Below, piece by piece: positions 9,866-23,822 of a DNA stretch of 64,000 nucleotides. The stretch comes from Torymus aiolomorphi (taxonomy: Eukaryota > Arthropoda > Insecta > Hymenoptera > Torymidae), in NCBI GenBank assembly GCA_036365515.1, contig CM070876.1, forward strand, positions 106,071,810-106,135,809, read 5' to 3'. The notes below the pieces were generated by a model that was not told where the DNA came from, made no database searches, and saw only the letters and a program-made list of their open reading frames with translations. The translations under genes and the position numbers were made by a program. Each line of letters begins with the position of its first letter. The first letter of the stretch is position 1.

Positions 9866-10689
9866 GTAATAAGCGCAAAGTAGGCTACTTTTAAACAATG
9901 CTACCCATTTTGCAAAATTTTCGATTTTTTAGGGTTCCATTAAAAAAAAAATATTTTTTGTCTTTTTTCTTAAAGACTACCCATTTTAATGCTTCTTAAA
10001 ACATGCTAAATTGAAAGATAAGATTTTTGTTTACATTTGAATTATAAATAAACAGAGGGACTTTTTTGTTTTTTACGAAACATGATTCACCAAAGAATGC
10101 ACGACTGCTCGGCTTCAGCTGGCCTCGCGAACTTCTGTCGATATAATGTATATTAAATTTTTGCATGAATTGCTCATTGCATTATCAGAAATTGATATGA
10201 TTTTATTTTTTAGAGGGTTTCTTCCTATTAATTTTTGCAATTTGTTTTACTCTGTTTTTCTTGTCGTCTTTACTAAACCAAAATAGTAGATTCTATGGTA
10301 GAAGAAAATTTCTTCAGTCGTACCGTATTTTGTGCGATAGGTATAAAATAATATGTTACTAAAGTGAAAAAGGTAACATGAGAAGCTAACGTTGACTCAA
10401 CTGAATCTCGCTTACTGAACTAGCTCAAGTTAGAGGTGCGGGAAAGCGCAGTTGAAACGTTATTTTTTCTCGATGTAGCTAACCTATAATCTAAATTTTT
10501 AATTTTTTTCTACACACCCTACTGTAGGAGCTTTATAAATGATTATACTGGGGAAAAATATATGTATACTAATTAAATTGAGTTTAAAAATGCCGATTGA
10601 GTGATATTACTATCACTTCAGTTTACATTCCAACAATTGTAAACAATAGACTTTAAACCAGCTATGGTTATCTTACGTACCCTTCTATA
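9866..10689. other. AT-rich DNA with no recognised feature
   Basis: Homopolymer-rich, no convincing reading frame, no partner elsewhere in the window. Confidence 0.5.
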
Positions 10690-10878
10690 AGGTTTTAAGC
10701 ATTCTAGCCCACTATGTATCGGCGTCCGACTTAAATACTAGTGATCAATATCATTAGACTGGTCTGAAAACATCAATTCCTCCCTTGTTAGGTTTTAAGC
10801 ATTCTAGCCCACTATGTATCGGCGTCCGACTTAAATACTAGTGATCAATATCATTAGACTGGTCTGAAAACATCAATT
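10690..10878 (+). repeat. Two-copy tandem duplication, period 102 bp
   Basis: AGGTTTTAAGCATTCTAGCC starts at 10690 and again at 10792. The following 90 bases are essentially identical, so the duplication is recent. Confidence 0.9.
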
Positions 10879-11645
10879 ACTCACTATAATCTTTTTAATG
10901 AGTGCAAGGATTGGCCCTTTTTGTACAGGAAAGGGGGATGGGGATCAGGAAAGTACTTTTTCACCGGCCGAAAGTACCACTTTCGCTCCGGGCTCAAAAA
11001 CTCGAATGTTGTATTTTCGGCCCGAGTATTGTGAAAAATAATATACGCACGACGGGGGAAAAATTGGCCAGTCCACATCTCGTGTTTGCTACTTTCGCCT
11101 TCGACTGGAGTGGCAATTTACACGATCCGTGGACTGTCCAAGTTTTTTCCTCCCTAGATGCATAATATAATATTCCTCCTGCTGCGGCGGGTAACAAAGT
11201 AGAGCGGGCGGAACAGTACTTTTCAGGCGACTTATAGGCGACGCCACGAATGTTGTCGCAAATACCTACGCGCAGAGTGAGCGAGCGAGTACAGCGCACA
11301 GCTTGTTGCTGCAGAGTAGTCAAGGGCTGTCCAATTTTTACATACTTTCAGTTGGGCAATGGAAAACACTTTGATCGTTTTAATCCTCGAGGGTCTTCTC
11401 GCGTGCTCTCTCCCCTTTTGTTGGCTATTTAACAGGTGGTTAGCAGAGCGGATTCCGTCACCTACGCGGACATAGTGGTACTGGTGCACTCGTGTGCATA
11501 CAGCGGCCCGATTTAGCATGTTACGTTTTAGATAAAACTATTTTCTGCAATGAAACTATAAAAAAATTCATGTACCTCATATTGGACATAATTCAATCTT
11601 TGCCTAATCTCTCCTACCCGAAATTTATTTACACACCTGTTTCAG
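10879..11645. other. Unassigned DNA before the PSMD1 exon, probably intron
   Basis: Contains a GC-richer stretch (10900-11520) with overlapping open frames on both strands, none with a recognisable domain. The last part, ending TTACACACCTGTTTCAG, is a good polypyrimidine tract and acceptor for the exon that follows. Confidence 0.45.
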
Positions 11646-11872
11646 AATGCTGAAGAACGTGAACAACAAAATAGAATTGACGCATTATCAAAAATTCTTG
11701 GTGGCGAAATTTCGATTGACCTTCATTTGCAATTTCTTATTCGCAGTAATCACACAGATATGATGATTTTGAAAAATACAAAAGATGCTATACGTGTATC
11801 CATTTGCCATACTGCTACAGTTATTGCTAATGCTTTTATGCATTCAGGTACAACGAGTGATCAGTTTTTGAG
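11646..11872 (+). CDS. PSMD1 (Rpn2): Internal exon of 26S proteasome non-ATPase subunit 1
   Basis: Rpn2/PSMD1 is a scaffold of the 19S regulatory particle base; it forms a toroid of PC repeats that holds ubiquitin-handling subunits. The exon is bounded by CTGTTTCAG and GAGGTAATTG, both good splice signals. It enters in phase 0 and leaves with two bases over, giving 75 codons plus AG (the last Arg would be completed by the next exon). The translation contains [20 protein letters not shown], then [20 protein letters not shown] and [17 protein letters not shown], which match the strongly conserved start of the Rpn2 PC-repeat region in insects and vertebrates as I know it. There are no stops or frameshifts. 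I could not find the neighbouring exons (the next should begin DNLEWLARATNW or similar) within 50 kb downstream or 11 kb upstream. Either introns are very long and full of transposons, or this is a captured or duplicated exon. Confidence 0.88.
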
Positions 11873-12596
11873 GTAATTGTTCAATTACTGTAGAAATACT
11901 ATTGTGTTTGGCATACGTTTATTTGAAAGATAAAACTTTTTTTGAATAATATATATATTACTATATTTGCTATTTTCGTTACCTTACGAAGAAAGTATGT
12001 TCCTGTTTAAGGAGTAAATAAGAGAGCTCGATAATGAATTTTTTTCAACACGTGCATGAAATGTTTTTTTTTTCATGCCTACAAGTCGGGTAGAAAGTGG
12101 GCTAACAAAATTTTTTGTACTGCAAGCACGATTTTCGCGTTTTTTTGAACCTATTAATAGAGCCGAAAGCGCCCGCTGCTCGCCGTAGCGGGCGGTAAAA
12201 ATCAAAAAGTGCCCGCTGCTCGCCGTAGCAGGCGGTAAAAATCGAAAAGCACCCGCTGCTCGCAGTAGCGGGCGGTAAAAAATCGAAATGCGCCCGCTGT
12301 CGTTTTTGAATGGAATTTCCAAGATTGTTTAAGTAAATCATCGATACTTTGAAAAAACGCAAAAATCTATACTTGCAGTACAAAAAATATGGTGTGCACC
12401 AAGGGCTAAGTGGGTTTTTTGACCTGCTGTGATTGCAGTACTCGTCTTCGGTTCGCAAACGCACTCGCCTTCGTCTCGTGCTAGCTCACCTTCGACTCGT
12501 ACTCCAACCCCACACTCGGTTTAAAAAGACTCACTTTACGCCCTTGGCAGACAATATACTATTTTTCACAGTTTAGCGTTGTAGAATAGTACATTA
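11873..12596. other. Presumed intron after the PSMD1 exon
   Basis: AT-rich, with a three-to-four-copy minisatellite at 12168-12300. No second PSMD1 exon is visible. Confidence 0.5.
12168..12300 (+). repeat. Minisatellite, unit about 44 bp, with internal palindrome
   Basis: Units of the form GCCCGCTGCTCGCCGTAGCG followed by GGCGGTAAAAATCRAAA. The CCCGCT..AGCGGG part is self-complementary in each unit. About three and a half copies. Confidence 0.85.
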
Positions 12597-12753
12597 TGTA
12601 ACGAGGGACGAAAGTAGCAGATTTTCCCGCGGGTGATTTTACTGCCTGAGCGACAAGAGTATTCACGATGATGCGTTTACTGTCCGAGCGAAAAATCTTT
12701 TCGTGAGGGCAGTAACCATCTAAGACTAAAATTTACTTTCATCCCGTGTTACA
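12597..12753. mobile_element. 157-bp MITE, TGTAAC ends, TA flanks
   Basis: Inverted ends TGTAACGAGGGACGAAAGTA and the complement of TACTTTCATCCCGTGTTACA, flanked by TA on both sides, as expected for Tc1/mariner-like target use. No coding capacity. Confidence 0.7.
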
Positions 12754-12904
12754 TATAGTATTTTATTCGACACTCGGCTGTGGCCATCTTTTGACTCTGA
12801 AAAGCGGGGCCAACACGTTTTTTTCTTTTTGTTTTACACTAGATTTTCATGGGTTTATTACAAAATAAATAGTATTATTATAAAAATTGAAAAAAAAATA
12901 TTAA

Positions 12905-13025
12905 GTTTTACTTTCGCCCCGCAAAATTTACTTTCGCCCCGCAAGTTTTCTTTCGCCTCGCAAATTTTACTTTTGCCCCATAAATTTTACTTCCCCTCCG
13001 CAAAATTTACTTTTGCCCCGATTTT
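12905..13025 (+). repeat. Minisatellite, unit about 20 bp
   Basis: Six imperfect units of TTTACTTTCGCCCCGCAAAA. A related single unit recurs near 13197. Confidence 0.85.
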
Positions 13026-14227
13026 CGGGGGCGAAAGGTGGCCATTTTGGTCGGGTGTGGAATAAAAAATTTTGTTCACATTTCGCGTAGAAAATGTTAC
13101 ATTATTTAATAAAGAAGAAAAGTCGTTATTAATTCCCACAGGTGGGCACCCCAGGGATTCATCGACTTTTCTCTCGACTTACATATCTATATGTTTTACC
13201 TTCGCCCCGCAAAATACTATAGTATTTTATTTTTTACTATAGTATTTTATTTTCATCTCAAGTGTGGCCGCTTTCTTATTTGGAAAGCAGGACCAACGGA
13301 AAGATGGGGATTGTTTGTTCATGCGAGCAACAGCCATTGTGCTCGCGAAAGTGGGCGTAATATTTAAGTGTATTATTTAAACGATATTTGGCTGAGTTAA
13401 TATCGAATTCATTTTTTTCCCACAAACACATGAAATATGAACTTTTTTCCTGGACCTGCGGGAAATATAAACTTTTTCTTGCAAATGCAGAAAATTTGAA
13501 CTTTATCTCACAAATGCGGGAAAAAGTAAAATTAGTGAAAAGAGGGAAATAAGTCTAAATTTGGTCCCGTTTTCCAAGGATAAAAGTAGATTTAATTTTT
13601 TAATCAATTTTTTAAAGTTATCTAATTTGGTGCCACCTCAAAAGTAATTTTTTTGAGTACTTTCGTGAATTTACTTTTGCCCTACATTCAGAAATTAAAA
13701 TATTTGGGGCGCCAGGGATAAAAATATGATAGTTGCTATAATGTACCTATAAAAACCTTCGTAGAATTTTTCTTTTGCCTTTTTTTACCATAATTGCATC
13801 TAGAAAAGGAATAAAACTTACATTTTTTTCTTGTCAAACTTTTACGAACTTTTTTTTTATATTTAAATTTCTAGATAAATGTGTCTCTTGATATATCTTA
13901 TATTGAATTTTCAAATGATTCATTTTCTACTAACTTAACAGTGTAACCATAATTCGAGTTCGTCTCTTTGCTGTTAAATATTCGCTTATTTTAAATTAGA
14001 TTCGAATTACTAAATTCGTTGTTAATGGCAGGAGTTTCAAAGTAGGGTACAAAAAAATGCTTAATTTTACGTTTGTTTTATTGACGATATTAACACAAAT
14101 TATAATTAGTTATTACATTTATTCACATTTAAATAGTATATAAAGATTACGAATTACATGCTTGATATAATCTAATAAAATTTATGCATATATCTCTCTA
14201 TATTATATAGGTGTAAGGGTAAAAATG
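13026..14227. other. AT-rich DNA with degenerate short repeats
   Basis: A weak 30-bp tandem motif (AACTTTTTC..CAAATGCGGGAAA) at about 13395-13530. Nothing else assignable. Confidence 0.5.
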
Positions 14228-14365
14228 GGTAGCTACCCCCCCCCCTCCACCCCCTCCACTTTTTACCGTGAAATTCTTTCAAATTTACGTTATTTTGAAG
14301 GGTGTCTGCCCCTCCACCCCCCTCCACGTCCGCTCCACCGACCCCTCCACCTACCCCTCCACACC
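14228..14365. repeat. CCCCTCCAC-rich strand-asymmetric tract
   Basis: Repeated CCCCTCCAC motifs after TATATAGGTGTAAGGGT. Similar purine/pyrimidine-biased tracts with nearby TATAT..GTAAG sequence lie at 28395-28640, 28700-28900 and 36000-36235. At 14 and 28 kb they neighbour Helitron helicase sequence. Confidence 0.65.
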
Positions 14366-15031
14366 TAATCCATGACAGATATCTTGCGTAGTAAGGTTTT
14401 CAGTTTTTCAGCGTTTTTTTATTTACTACATTTAACAGTTTTCCACACCAACACTGAGGTACTAGTATGGGCGCGTTGAATTTTTGATTTTATTGTGCTT
14501 AGGTGTTTCTATAACTAATAATAATAATTATATATGATAATGGGACGTGCCCAAATCATATAAAATTATTGTTAATCATTTTTTATATAATAAGCCGAAA
14601 CAAAACCATGGGAGTCGTTCCTCCATCCTCTTTGACTCCAACCTTCCTCCACCATGGAAGATGTGAATCAATTTTCATTAATTAATTTTATCAATTTTAA
14701 TTAATTTTAATTAATTTGTATTAATAATTTTTAATAAATGTAATGAAAATTGATTCCCATATTTATTACATTTAATAAAAAAATATTTCATATAAATATA
14801 TTTATATTGAAATTCTTTTTATGATATGTAATAAAATAATCAGATTATTTATCTGATATTATGCTTATAAAAATTACAACATGTTTTATACTTTCGTAAA
14901 AGAGTAATATTATAAATAAAATGATTATTGATATAAATTTAGTTGGGCTTATTTTGATCTATATAGATTTACATAAAAATATATAAAGAAAAAAATAATA
15001 ATTCTCAAAAATATATATTTAAAAGTGTAGA
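14366..15031. other. AT-rich DNA downstream of the Helitron helicase
   Basis: Very AT-rich, presumed 3' part of the Helitron. No CTRR-plus-hairpin terminus could be fixed with confidence. Confidence 0.4.
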
Positions 15032-16762
15032 TTAAATGTCAAAAATTTCTTTCCATACAATGTTATCAATTATTGAGGAATTTTCTAAAAGATTTTCAAT
15101 AAATATATTGTTAGGATTTTTACATTGGGACAAAGCAACATATAATTGGCCATGTGAAAATAAAGGTCGTCTAATGTAAATACCTAGAAAATTAAAACTT
15201 TGACCTTGAGATTTATTTATTGTTATAGCAAAAGCTAATACAACTGGAAAAAAAGTGTAAACGGAAATGAAGAAGAATCTCCAGTATTTAATGTTATTCG
15301 CGGTATAAAAATTTCTTCACCGATCCTTTCACCCGTAATTATTTCGGCTTTAATATTATGATTAAATAAACCCGTAATTTTCAAGCGTGTACCATTACAC
15401 ATTCCTTCTGATATACTTATATTTCTGATTAACATTGCAATTGAATTTATTTTTAATTTCAATTCGTGTGGTGGTAGACCTACTCTAATATTATTAAGCA
15501 TTTCTATTGGGTAATTTAAGTGAATATTTTCATCTATTTAATCAATTCCTTTGTGAGTTGCATAATCTAAACTATAATATGTATGTGTTTTACCATGTAA
15601 TAAGTTCAAAACTTTATTATTTGTAAGTTTAGTATCGTCATTACGTGGAGCTAATATTATACGATCTATGGAATTTTCGAGATTGATATCATCATAAATT
15701 TTATTACATACATTTTCGGTCTTCCATTTATTTGGAACTATAAATGGATTAATTTTACCTTGACCTAACTAATAAAAATGAAGCAAATTGTTTATTTTTT
15801 GAGCGAATATTTTTAGTTAATTTTAAAACTTTAAAGAGAGGTCATAAATGATAAAATTTGATTATGTCCTGTACTATACTATCTCTGTAACCATGTTTTA
15901 GGACTGTTAGAAGTTGTCTAAAATCGCCTCCTAATACTATCAATTTATCACCAAATGCAACATCACTGTAACATATATCTTTGAGCGTTTGATCAACAAT
16001 TTCCAAAGCTTTTTTTGGGATCATTGATGCTTTATCCCAAACTATAATATGTACTTCCCGGAATTTTTTTTATCTGATTTTATTTTTAGAAAAGCACTTT
16101 TAATACTGTTTAAATCTAAAGGGAGTCTAGAAGTACGATGTCATTCCTTTAAGTAATAAAATAGATGCGATTCCTGTCCAAGCCATAGATAAAATTTGTT
16201 TGTTCAAAGATAAAAAATGATATATTAAGGTCTTGTATATGAAAGTTTTTCCTGAAACTCCAGGCCCATCAATAAAATAAATTTTATTTTTGTTGGTTAT
16301 GATTTTATTAAAAATTAATCTTTGATTAGTAGTTAATTGATTAAACAAAATTTCTAGGAGATTTTTACTGTATGCTAAATTTTCAGGACTTTCTGCGATA
16401 CCGTTTATTGTTGGTTCAGGTAAATTATAATCTTTACAACTTTTATCTTCAGTTTGTAATATACTTTGGATGTGTGACAAAGCATTATTTTCTTTATTTT
16501 CTTTAAAATCATCAGTAAAAAATTGTTTGAATTTATTCCAAATTAAATTACCTTGAATATTTTCAGCTAAGATAAACCATGTAAAGAGTTTACCTAATTG
16601 AAAAGGAAGCACGGTATTACTTGCTTCATCAAAAATAACATAAATTTGGGAATCATCTTCTATTAAACCCATAGCAAGTGCTGCTTTTTTATATGTTTCA
16701 CATGAGACGTTATTAAATGGTCGTAAATCTTTGAAAGAAGTAGCACCTTTTATGCGGTTCAA
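15032..16762 (-). pseudogene. Helitron RepHel helicase domain (PIF1-like), degenerate
   Basis: Minus-strand frames joined across a few stops and shifts give most of the C-terminal SF1B/PIF1 helicase of a rolling-circle transposon. From the start: a GATSFKDLRPFNN leader, KKAALAMGLIEDD, Walker A as GPGVSGKTFIYKTL (canonical Helitron GxGGTGKT; the third Gly is Val here), AWTGIASILL, then LGGDFRQLLTVL (motif III) at 15842-16024. The later part contains GLPPHELKLKINS with MCNGTRLKI, then AFAITINKSQGQSF and RRPLFSHGQLYVALSQCKNP, ending at TAA. Rep (HUH) and OTU regions are absent: the upstream end is cut off at a 120-bp tandem repeat. In-frame stops make it inactive. Related helicase pieces lie at 28268, 29341 and 43208/63754. 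Confidence 0.88.
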
Positions 16763-17440
16763 CTGCGGATTTTGAACTCAAATTTTGAAAATTCAAAATG
16801 GCGGTCAAGAATGGAAATATTACTGTATTTTGCTGAAAAATTGTATATAGGGGGTTTCTGGATACGCTGATTACGTATCTGAACTCAGATTTGGAAAATT
16901 TGAAACGGCTGATCAAAGATGGCGATCAAAATTTGAAATACTACTGGGTTTCTCTGAAAATTGTTCATAGTGGTTTTCCAGATTTGCTGATTAGGAATCT
17001 GAACTCAGATTTTGAAAATTCACAATGGCGGACCCAAAACGGTGGTCGAAAATTGAAATTTTACTGGATTTTGCTGAAACGTGTATATAATGGGTTTCTG
17101 GAGTCGCTTATTACGAATCTAAACTCAGATTTTGATAATTCAAAGTGGCGGATCGATGATGGCTTCCCAATATTCAAATATTACTGGATTTTGCTGAAAA
17201 TTGTATATACGTAGTTTCTGGATTCGCTGATTACGAATCTGATCTCAGAATATGAAAATTGAAAATAGAGGACCCAGGATGGCGGCCAAAAATTGAAATT
17301 CTACCGGAATTTGCTAAATATTGTATATTGTGGGTTTCCGGATTCGCTGATTAGGAATTTGAACTCAGATTTTGAAAATTCAAAATGTCGGACAAGAATT
17401 GCAATATTACTGGATTTTGATGAAAAATTAGTGTATAATC
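16763..17440. repeat. Tandem repeat, unit about 120 bp, five to six copies
   Basis: Units share CTGATTACGAATCTGAACTC, then GATTTTGAAAATTCAAAATG with GCGG, then ATTACTGGATTTTGCTGAAA. A 107-codon frame (16891-17214) is open because the repeat happens to lack stops in that frame; not a gene. The array abuts the truncated Helitron helicase. Confidence 0.85.
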
Positions 17441-17689
17441 AATAAATAACAAATAAAATCGGGGCTGACGTAATGAGCTACATATATATATTCTGCATTA
17501 TTTTGTTAAAATAAGACTGAAGATAGCAGCCGCTTTCTGCAGCCAGTTCGAATTTTCCAGTGGTTCTCAATCAAAAAAAACTATCTCTCATTATTGAAAC
17601 ATACAATGCTTTATTCATGGATTTCTCACTATAGAACAACAAAGTATGATTAAATAAAACCAAATATACAAAATTTATTACTCAATTGT

Positions 17690-18640
17690 TTAAAAAATTC
17701 GAGCGGGCTGCTAGCGTATCGGCTCCGTTTTTCGACTGCTAAAATAAAACTGGGCCTGTTCTTTTTCTATAAATGGATAAACAGACTCCTAATGAGCCCA
17801 GAAAGTTGTTCCGAAAGTTATAAAAAATGAACACCTTTCATTATTAATTTATAAGCGTTTTATTGCAAAATTCGAGCCGTGCTGCTAGCCTATCGGCTCC
17901 GTTTTTCGGCTGCTAAATTAAAACTAGGCCTGTTCATTTTCTATAAATGGATATACAGTCTCCTAATGAGCCCAGAAAGTTACTCAGAAAGTTATAAAAA
18001 ATGAACACCTTTCATTATTTATTTATAAGCGTTTTATTGCAAAATTCGAGCCGCCTGCTAGCGTATCGACTCTGTTTTTCGACTAATAAAATAAAACTAG
18101 GTTTTTTCATTTTTATAAATGGATCAACAGACTCCTAATGAGCCCATAAAGTTGTTCAGAAAGTTATAAAAAATGAATACCTTCTATTATTTATTTATGA
18201 GCGTTTTATTGCAAAATTCAAGCCTGCTGCTAGGGTATCGGCTCCGTTTTTCGGCTGCTAAAAAAGACTAGGCCTGTTCATTTTCTATAAATGGATATAC
18301 AGACTCCTAATGAGCCCAGAATGTTGCTCATAAAATTATAAAAAATGAACACCTTTCATTATTTATTTATAAGCGGTTTATTGCAAAATTCGAGCCGGCT
18401 GCTACCGTATCGGCTCCGTTTTCTCCGTTTTTCGGCTGCTAAAATAAAACTAGGCCTGTTCATTTCTATAAATGGATATACAGACTCGTAATGAGCTCAT
18501 AATGTTGCTCAGAAAGTTATAGAAAATGAACACCTTCCATTATTTATTTATAAGCGTTTTATTGCAAAATTCGAGCCAGCTGCTAGCGTATCGGCTCCGT
18601 TTTCTCCGTTTTTCGGCTGCTAAAATAACCGGGAAAAAAT
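17690..18640 (+). repeat. Left arm, about 172-bp tandem units
   Basis: Five to six units, each with GCTAGCGTATCGGCTCCGTT, AAACTAGGCCTGTTCATTTT, GGATATACAGACTCCTAATG and TTATAAGCGTTTTATTGCAA in that order. Confidence 0.9.
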
Positions 18641-18784
18641 GATGAATTCGTGGCCAACATATTCAAATTTCATATCTACGGGTTTATAGAACAAAATGTT
18701 CATTTTTTTGAACTATTTCCCGTACTTATAAACCTATAAAAACCTCCGCACAGATTTTAAGACGAAAAACAGGTTTGGATTTTA

Positions 18785-20401
18785 TTTTATTAGCAATTAA
18801 CGCGTTGAATCACTAGCAGCCGCCTGGAATTTTGTAATCCCGCGCGTATAAATAAGCAATTAGAGATGTTCATTGTTTGAAACTTTTTCGCCATTATTGT
18901 AGGCCTATAAGGAGCCAATACATACATTTTTCTAGAATAAACAGGCTTAGTTTTCATTTTATTAGCAGCCGCCTTTTGCAATCGCATGCGTATAAATCAA
19001 CAATTAAAGGCGTTCATTTTTTGAAACTTTGTCTCCACTATTCTAGGCCTATAAGAAGCCAGGATATCCATTTTTGTAGAATAAACAAGCTTAGTTTTCA
19101 TTTAATGAGCGAGAGACGTATTGAAGTCTCGTGCAGCCGCCTCTAATTTTGCAATAAAACGCTTATAAATAAATAATGGAAGGTGATGATTTTTTATAAT
19201 ATTCTGAGCAACATTCTCGGCTCATTAGGAGTCTGTATATCCATTTGTAGAAAATGAACAGGCCTAGTTTTATGTTAGCAGTCAAAAAACGGAGCCGATA
19301 CCCTAGCAGCCGGCTCGAATTTTGCAATAAAACGCTTATAAATAAATAATAGAAGGTGTTCATTTTTATAACTTTATGTGCAACATTTTGAGCTCCCTAG
19401 GAGTCTGTATATCCATTTATAGAAAATGAACAGGCCTAGTTTTATTTTAGCAGTGGAAAAACGGATCCGATACGCTAGCAGCCGGCTCAAATTTTGCAAT
19501 AAAACGCTTATAAAGAAATAATGAAAGGTCTTCATTTTTTACAACTTTCTGAGTAACATTCTGGGCTTATTGGAAGTTTGTATATCCATTTATAGAAAAT
19601 GAACAGGTCTAGTTTTATTTTAGCAGTCGAAAAACAGAGCCGATACCCTAGCAGCCGGCTCGAATTTTGCAATAAAACCCCCTTATAAATAAATAATGGA
19701 AGGTGTACATTTTTTATAACTTTATGTGCATCATTCTGGGCTCCTTAGGACTCTGTATATCCATTTATAGAAAATGAACTAGCCGAGTTTTATTTTAGCA
19801 GCCGAAAAACGGAGAAAACGAAGCCTATACGCTAGCAGACGGCTCGAATTTTGCAATAAAACGCTTATAAATAAATAGTGGGACGTGTCCATTGTTCCAA
19901 ACCTTTTTTAACAACCTTCTGGGCTCATTATGAGTCTGTATATCCATTTATAGAAAATGAACATGCCGAGTTTTATTTTAGCAGTCGAAAAACGGAGCCA
20001 ATCTGCTAGCAGCTGGCTCGGATTTTGCAATAAAACGCTTATAAATAAATAATAGAAGGTATTCATTTTTTATAACTTTATGAGCACCATGCTGAGCTCA
20101 TTAGGATTCTGTATATTCATTTGTAGAAAATGAACAGGCCTAGTTTTATTTTAGCAGTCCAGAAATGGAGCCGATATGCTAGCCGGCTCGAATATTATAA
20201 TAAAACGCTTATAAATAAATAATGGGACGCGTTCATTGTTTCAAACCTTTCTTAACAACCTTCTGGGCTTATTAGAGGTCTGTGTATTCATTTGTGGACA
20301 ATGAACAGGCTTAGTTTTTTTTTTTCAGCCAAAACTGTGCGTAATCGGACCGCAGCCGGCTCTAATTTTGCAATATAACGTTTATAAATAAATAATGAAA
20401 G
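18785..20401 (-). repeat. Right arm, about 172-bp tandem units, first part
   Basis: The same unit as 17690-18640 in reverse orientation, about nine copies; those nearest the centre (18785-19140) are the most diverged. Interrupted at 20402-20406 by the solo LTR. Confidence 0.88.
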
Positions 20402-20406
20402 GTGTT

Positions 20407-21571
20407 TGTTACGTGCCTAGTATTTCCGATTTAATTTTCCATTATTAATACAGATTGTTAAGTTAAGTATAGCGGGCATTGCGCAAGTAATTAAGAAATG
20501 CCATCGCGCGATGCCCAAGAATCGCTAGCGGGGCAATGACCTCGATTCAGCGCAGCGACCGCGAAGAAATGTACACAGCACGCCTGCGGTGGCCGTCGCG
20601 CTGGATGAGTGGCAGCACCTCCCTGGCACCTCTCACGCTCCCTGCCTTACCTAGCGGCTACAGGAGCGAGAGAGAGAGAGCGAAAGAATGTAGTGGGAGG
20701 GAATTTTCGCAGATCCAGGTGTGCTGGACGCGGGAGTTCAGTTGCCACGACAGTGGAGTTTAATTATCAATAGGGTTGAGTCGAGACTAATTAGCCATAA
20801 GGTAGAGTCGATCAATTATGTCTTTTCCGGGAATCTCTTACTAGTAATTATTCTAAGTGTTATAAAAATATATCGAGTGTCAGAATATTGTATCTTGTGC
20901 GAGAATATTATTATATGGGACTATTGGACTACAAGTGAAAGGAAAATAAAAGGAAGGAATTTACAGCTATTTAACAATTATTTCATTATTCCCATTACCA
21001 CTAAACCCAAAATTCAATTGATAACATTGTTTCGATATACGAGGGGACCATCGATTTATAACAAGGTAAAGATCTCTATTATTATTGCTAATCTATTGTG
21101 TATTCTTGTTTCGAGTTCTACCGTGTTTTCTTTTGAATCAGATATACATACGTTTATGCCATATAATTTTTTGGTTGCATATATTTTTAGTAATCACAAT
21201 TGATTCTTTTTCTTCCTCCATCGCGTACTTATATTAGATTCTCGCGATCTCGGCCATATGTACGGGGAGGTAGTGGATCGAGGTTTCTACAGCCGCGCGA
21301 CTTCCTCCACTATTTTCTTATTCCTACTGTACGCTACATGGCCTGGGACGTAGTCGTACGGTTTTCGTCGCGATTAATAATATAATTTATTTATTCCTCT
21401 CGGTTGTTAGCTATTATTAAATTCGGACCTTAATTAATTTATAATTACTTTCGCGTGCTGCAATTAAATTGCCGTATATAATATTATATATTAATTAGCA
21501 AGGCGTGTCAGGGATTTATTTAATTAATGATATATTTTCTATATACATTTATACATATATAGATATACATA

Positions 21572-21660
<89 letters not shown>

Positions 21661-22142
21661 TAACCTCATTTATTCCATTATCTAATTAATAATATATATG
21701 GTTTTATTTATACTTACGAATTATTATCTTTCTTATATTTTTTCTATTATCATTTCCCTAATTCCACTAATAAATTAACAATTAAGTTTAAGTATTATAC
21801 TAAACCCTACCCTGGATTTCCCTCATGCAGTAAGTAGCTGGGTCGATTCATTGTAGCATGAATCGGCAAAACTACCGAAGATTGAGGTGTACGATCCGTC
21901 CAGATCTAGATTACTAACCTATACTCCGATCAACGTGACGAACAGGAATTACGAGGACAGAAAGAAAGGCAGAACTTGGCCCTCGTATTAGTCCTTGTTA
22001 GGTTTTATCCCTGGTTTAGTTTCCCGGTATTACGGCGAGTAGGAATTTAAAGGAAAAAGGAATGATAGATGTCCTGGGCGACGTCTAAAACTAATTTATA
22101 GTTCTGCCCTTACGTGCGAGAATCCTAGCCATTCACGTAACA
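20407..22142. mobile_element. Solo LTR, 1736 bp, with perfect 5-bp target duplication
   Basis: Begins TGTTACGTG and ends CACGTAACA, a 9-bp perfect inverted end in the TG..CA form of LTRs. Flanked by GTGTT on both sides (20402-20406 and 22143-22147). Removing it restores the satellite unit GGTGTTCATTTTTTATAAC seen elsewhere in the arm. No second LTR or internal coding region, so it is a solo LTR left by recombination between LTRs. It contains a (TA)n tract (21574-21656). Open frames inside (e.g. 20536-21385) are not recognisable proteins. BEL/Pao or Ty3-like are both possible. Confidence 0.88.
21574..21656. repeat. (TA)n microsatellite
   Basis: About 41 TA units inside the solo LTR. Confidence 0.95.
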
Positions 22143-22488
22143 GTGTTCATTTTTTATAACTTTCTGAGCAACTTGCTGGACTCATTAGAAGTCTGTATAT
22201 CCATTTATAGAAAATGAACAGGCCTAGTTTTATTTTAGCAGCCGAAAAGAGAGCCGATACCCCAGCAGCCGGTTCGAATTTTGCAATAAAACCCTTATAA
22301 ACAAATAATGGAAGGTGTACATTTTTTATAACTTTATGTGCATCACTCTGGGCTCCTTAGGACTCTGTATATCCATTTATAGAAAATGAACGGGCCGAGT
22401 TTTATTTTAGCTGCCGCAAAACGGAGAAAACGGAGCCTATACGCTAGCTGCCGGCTCCAATTTTGCAATAAAATGCTTATAAATAAAT
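22143..22488 (-). repeat. Right arm, satellite units, second part
   Basis: Two units in reverse orientation, continuing exactly from where the solo LTR broke the array. Confidence 0.88.

Positions 22489-23822
<1,334 letters not shown>

Noticed and set aside
16891..17214. A 107-codon frame
   Set aside because: Lies entirely inside the 120-bp tandem repeat and repeats itself with the array.
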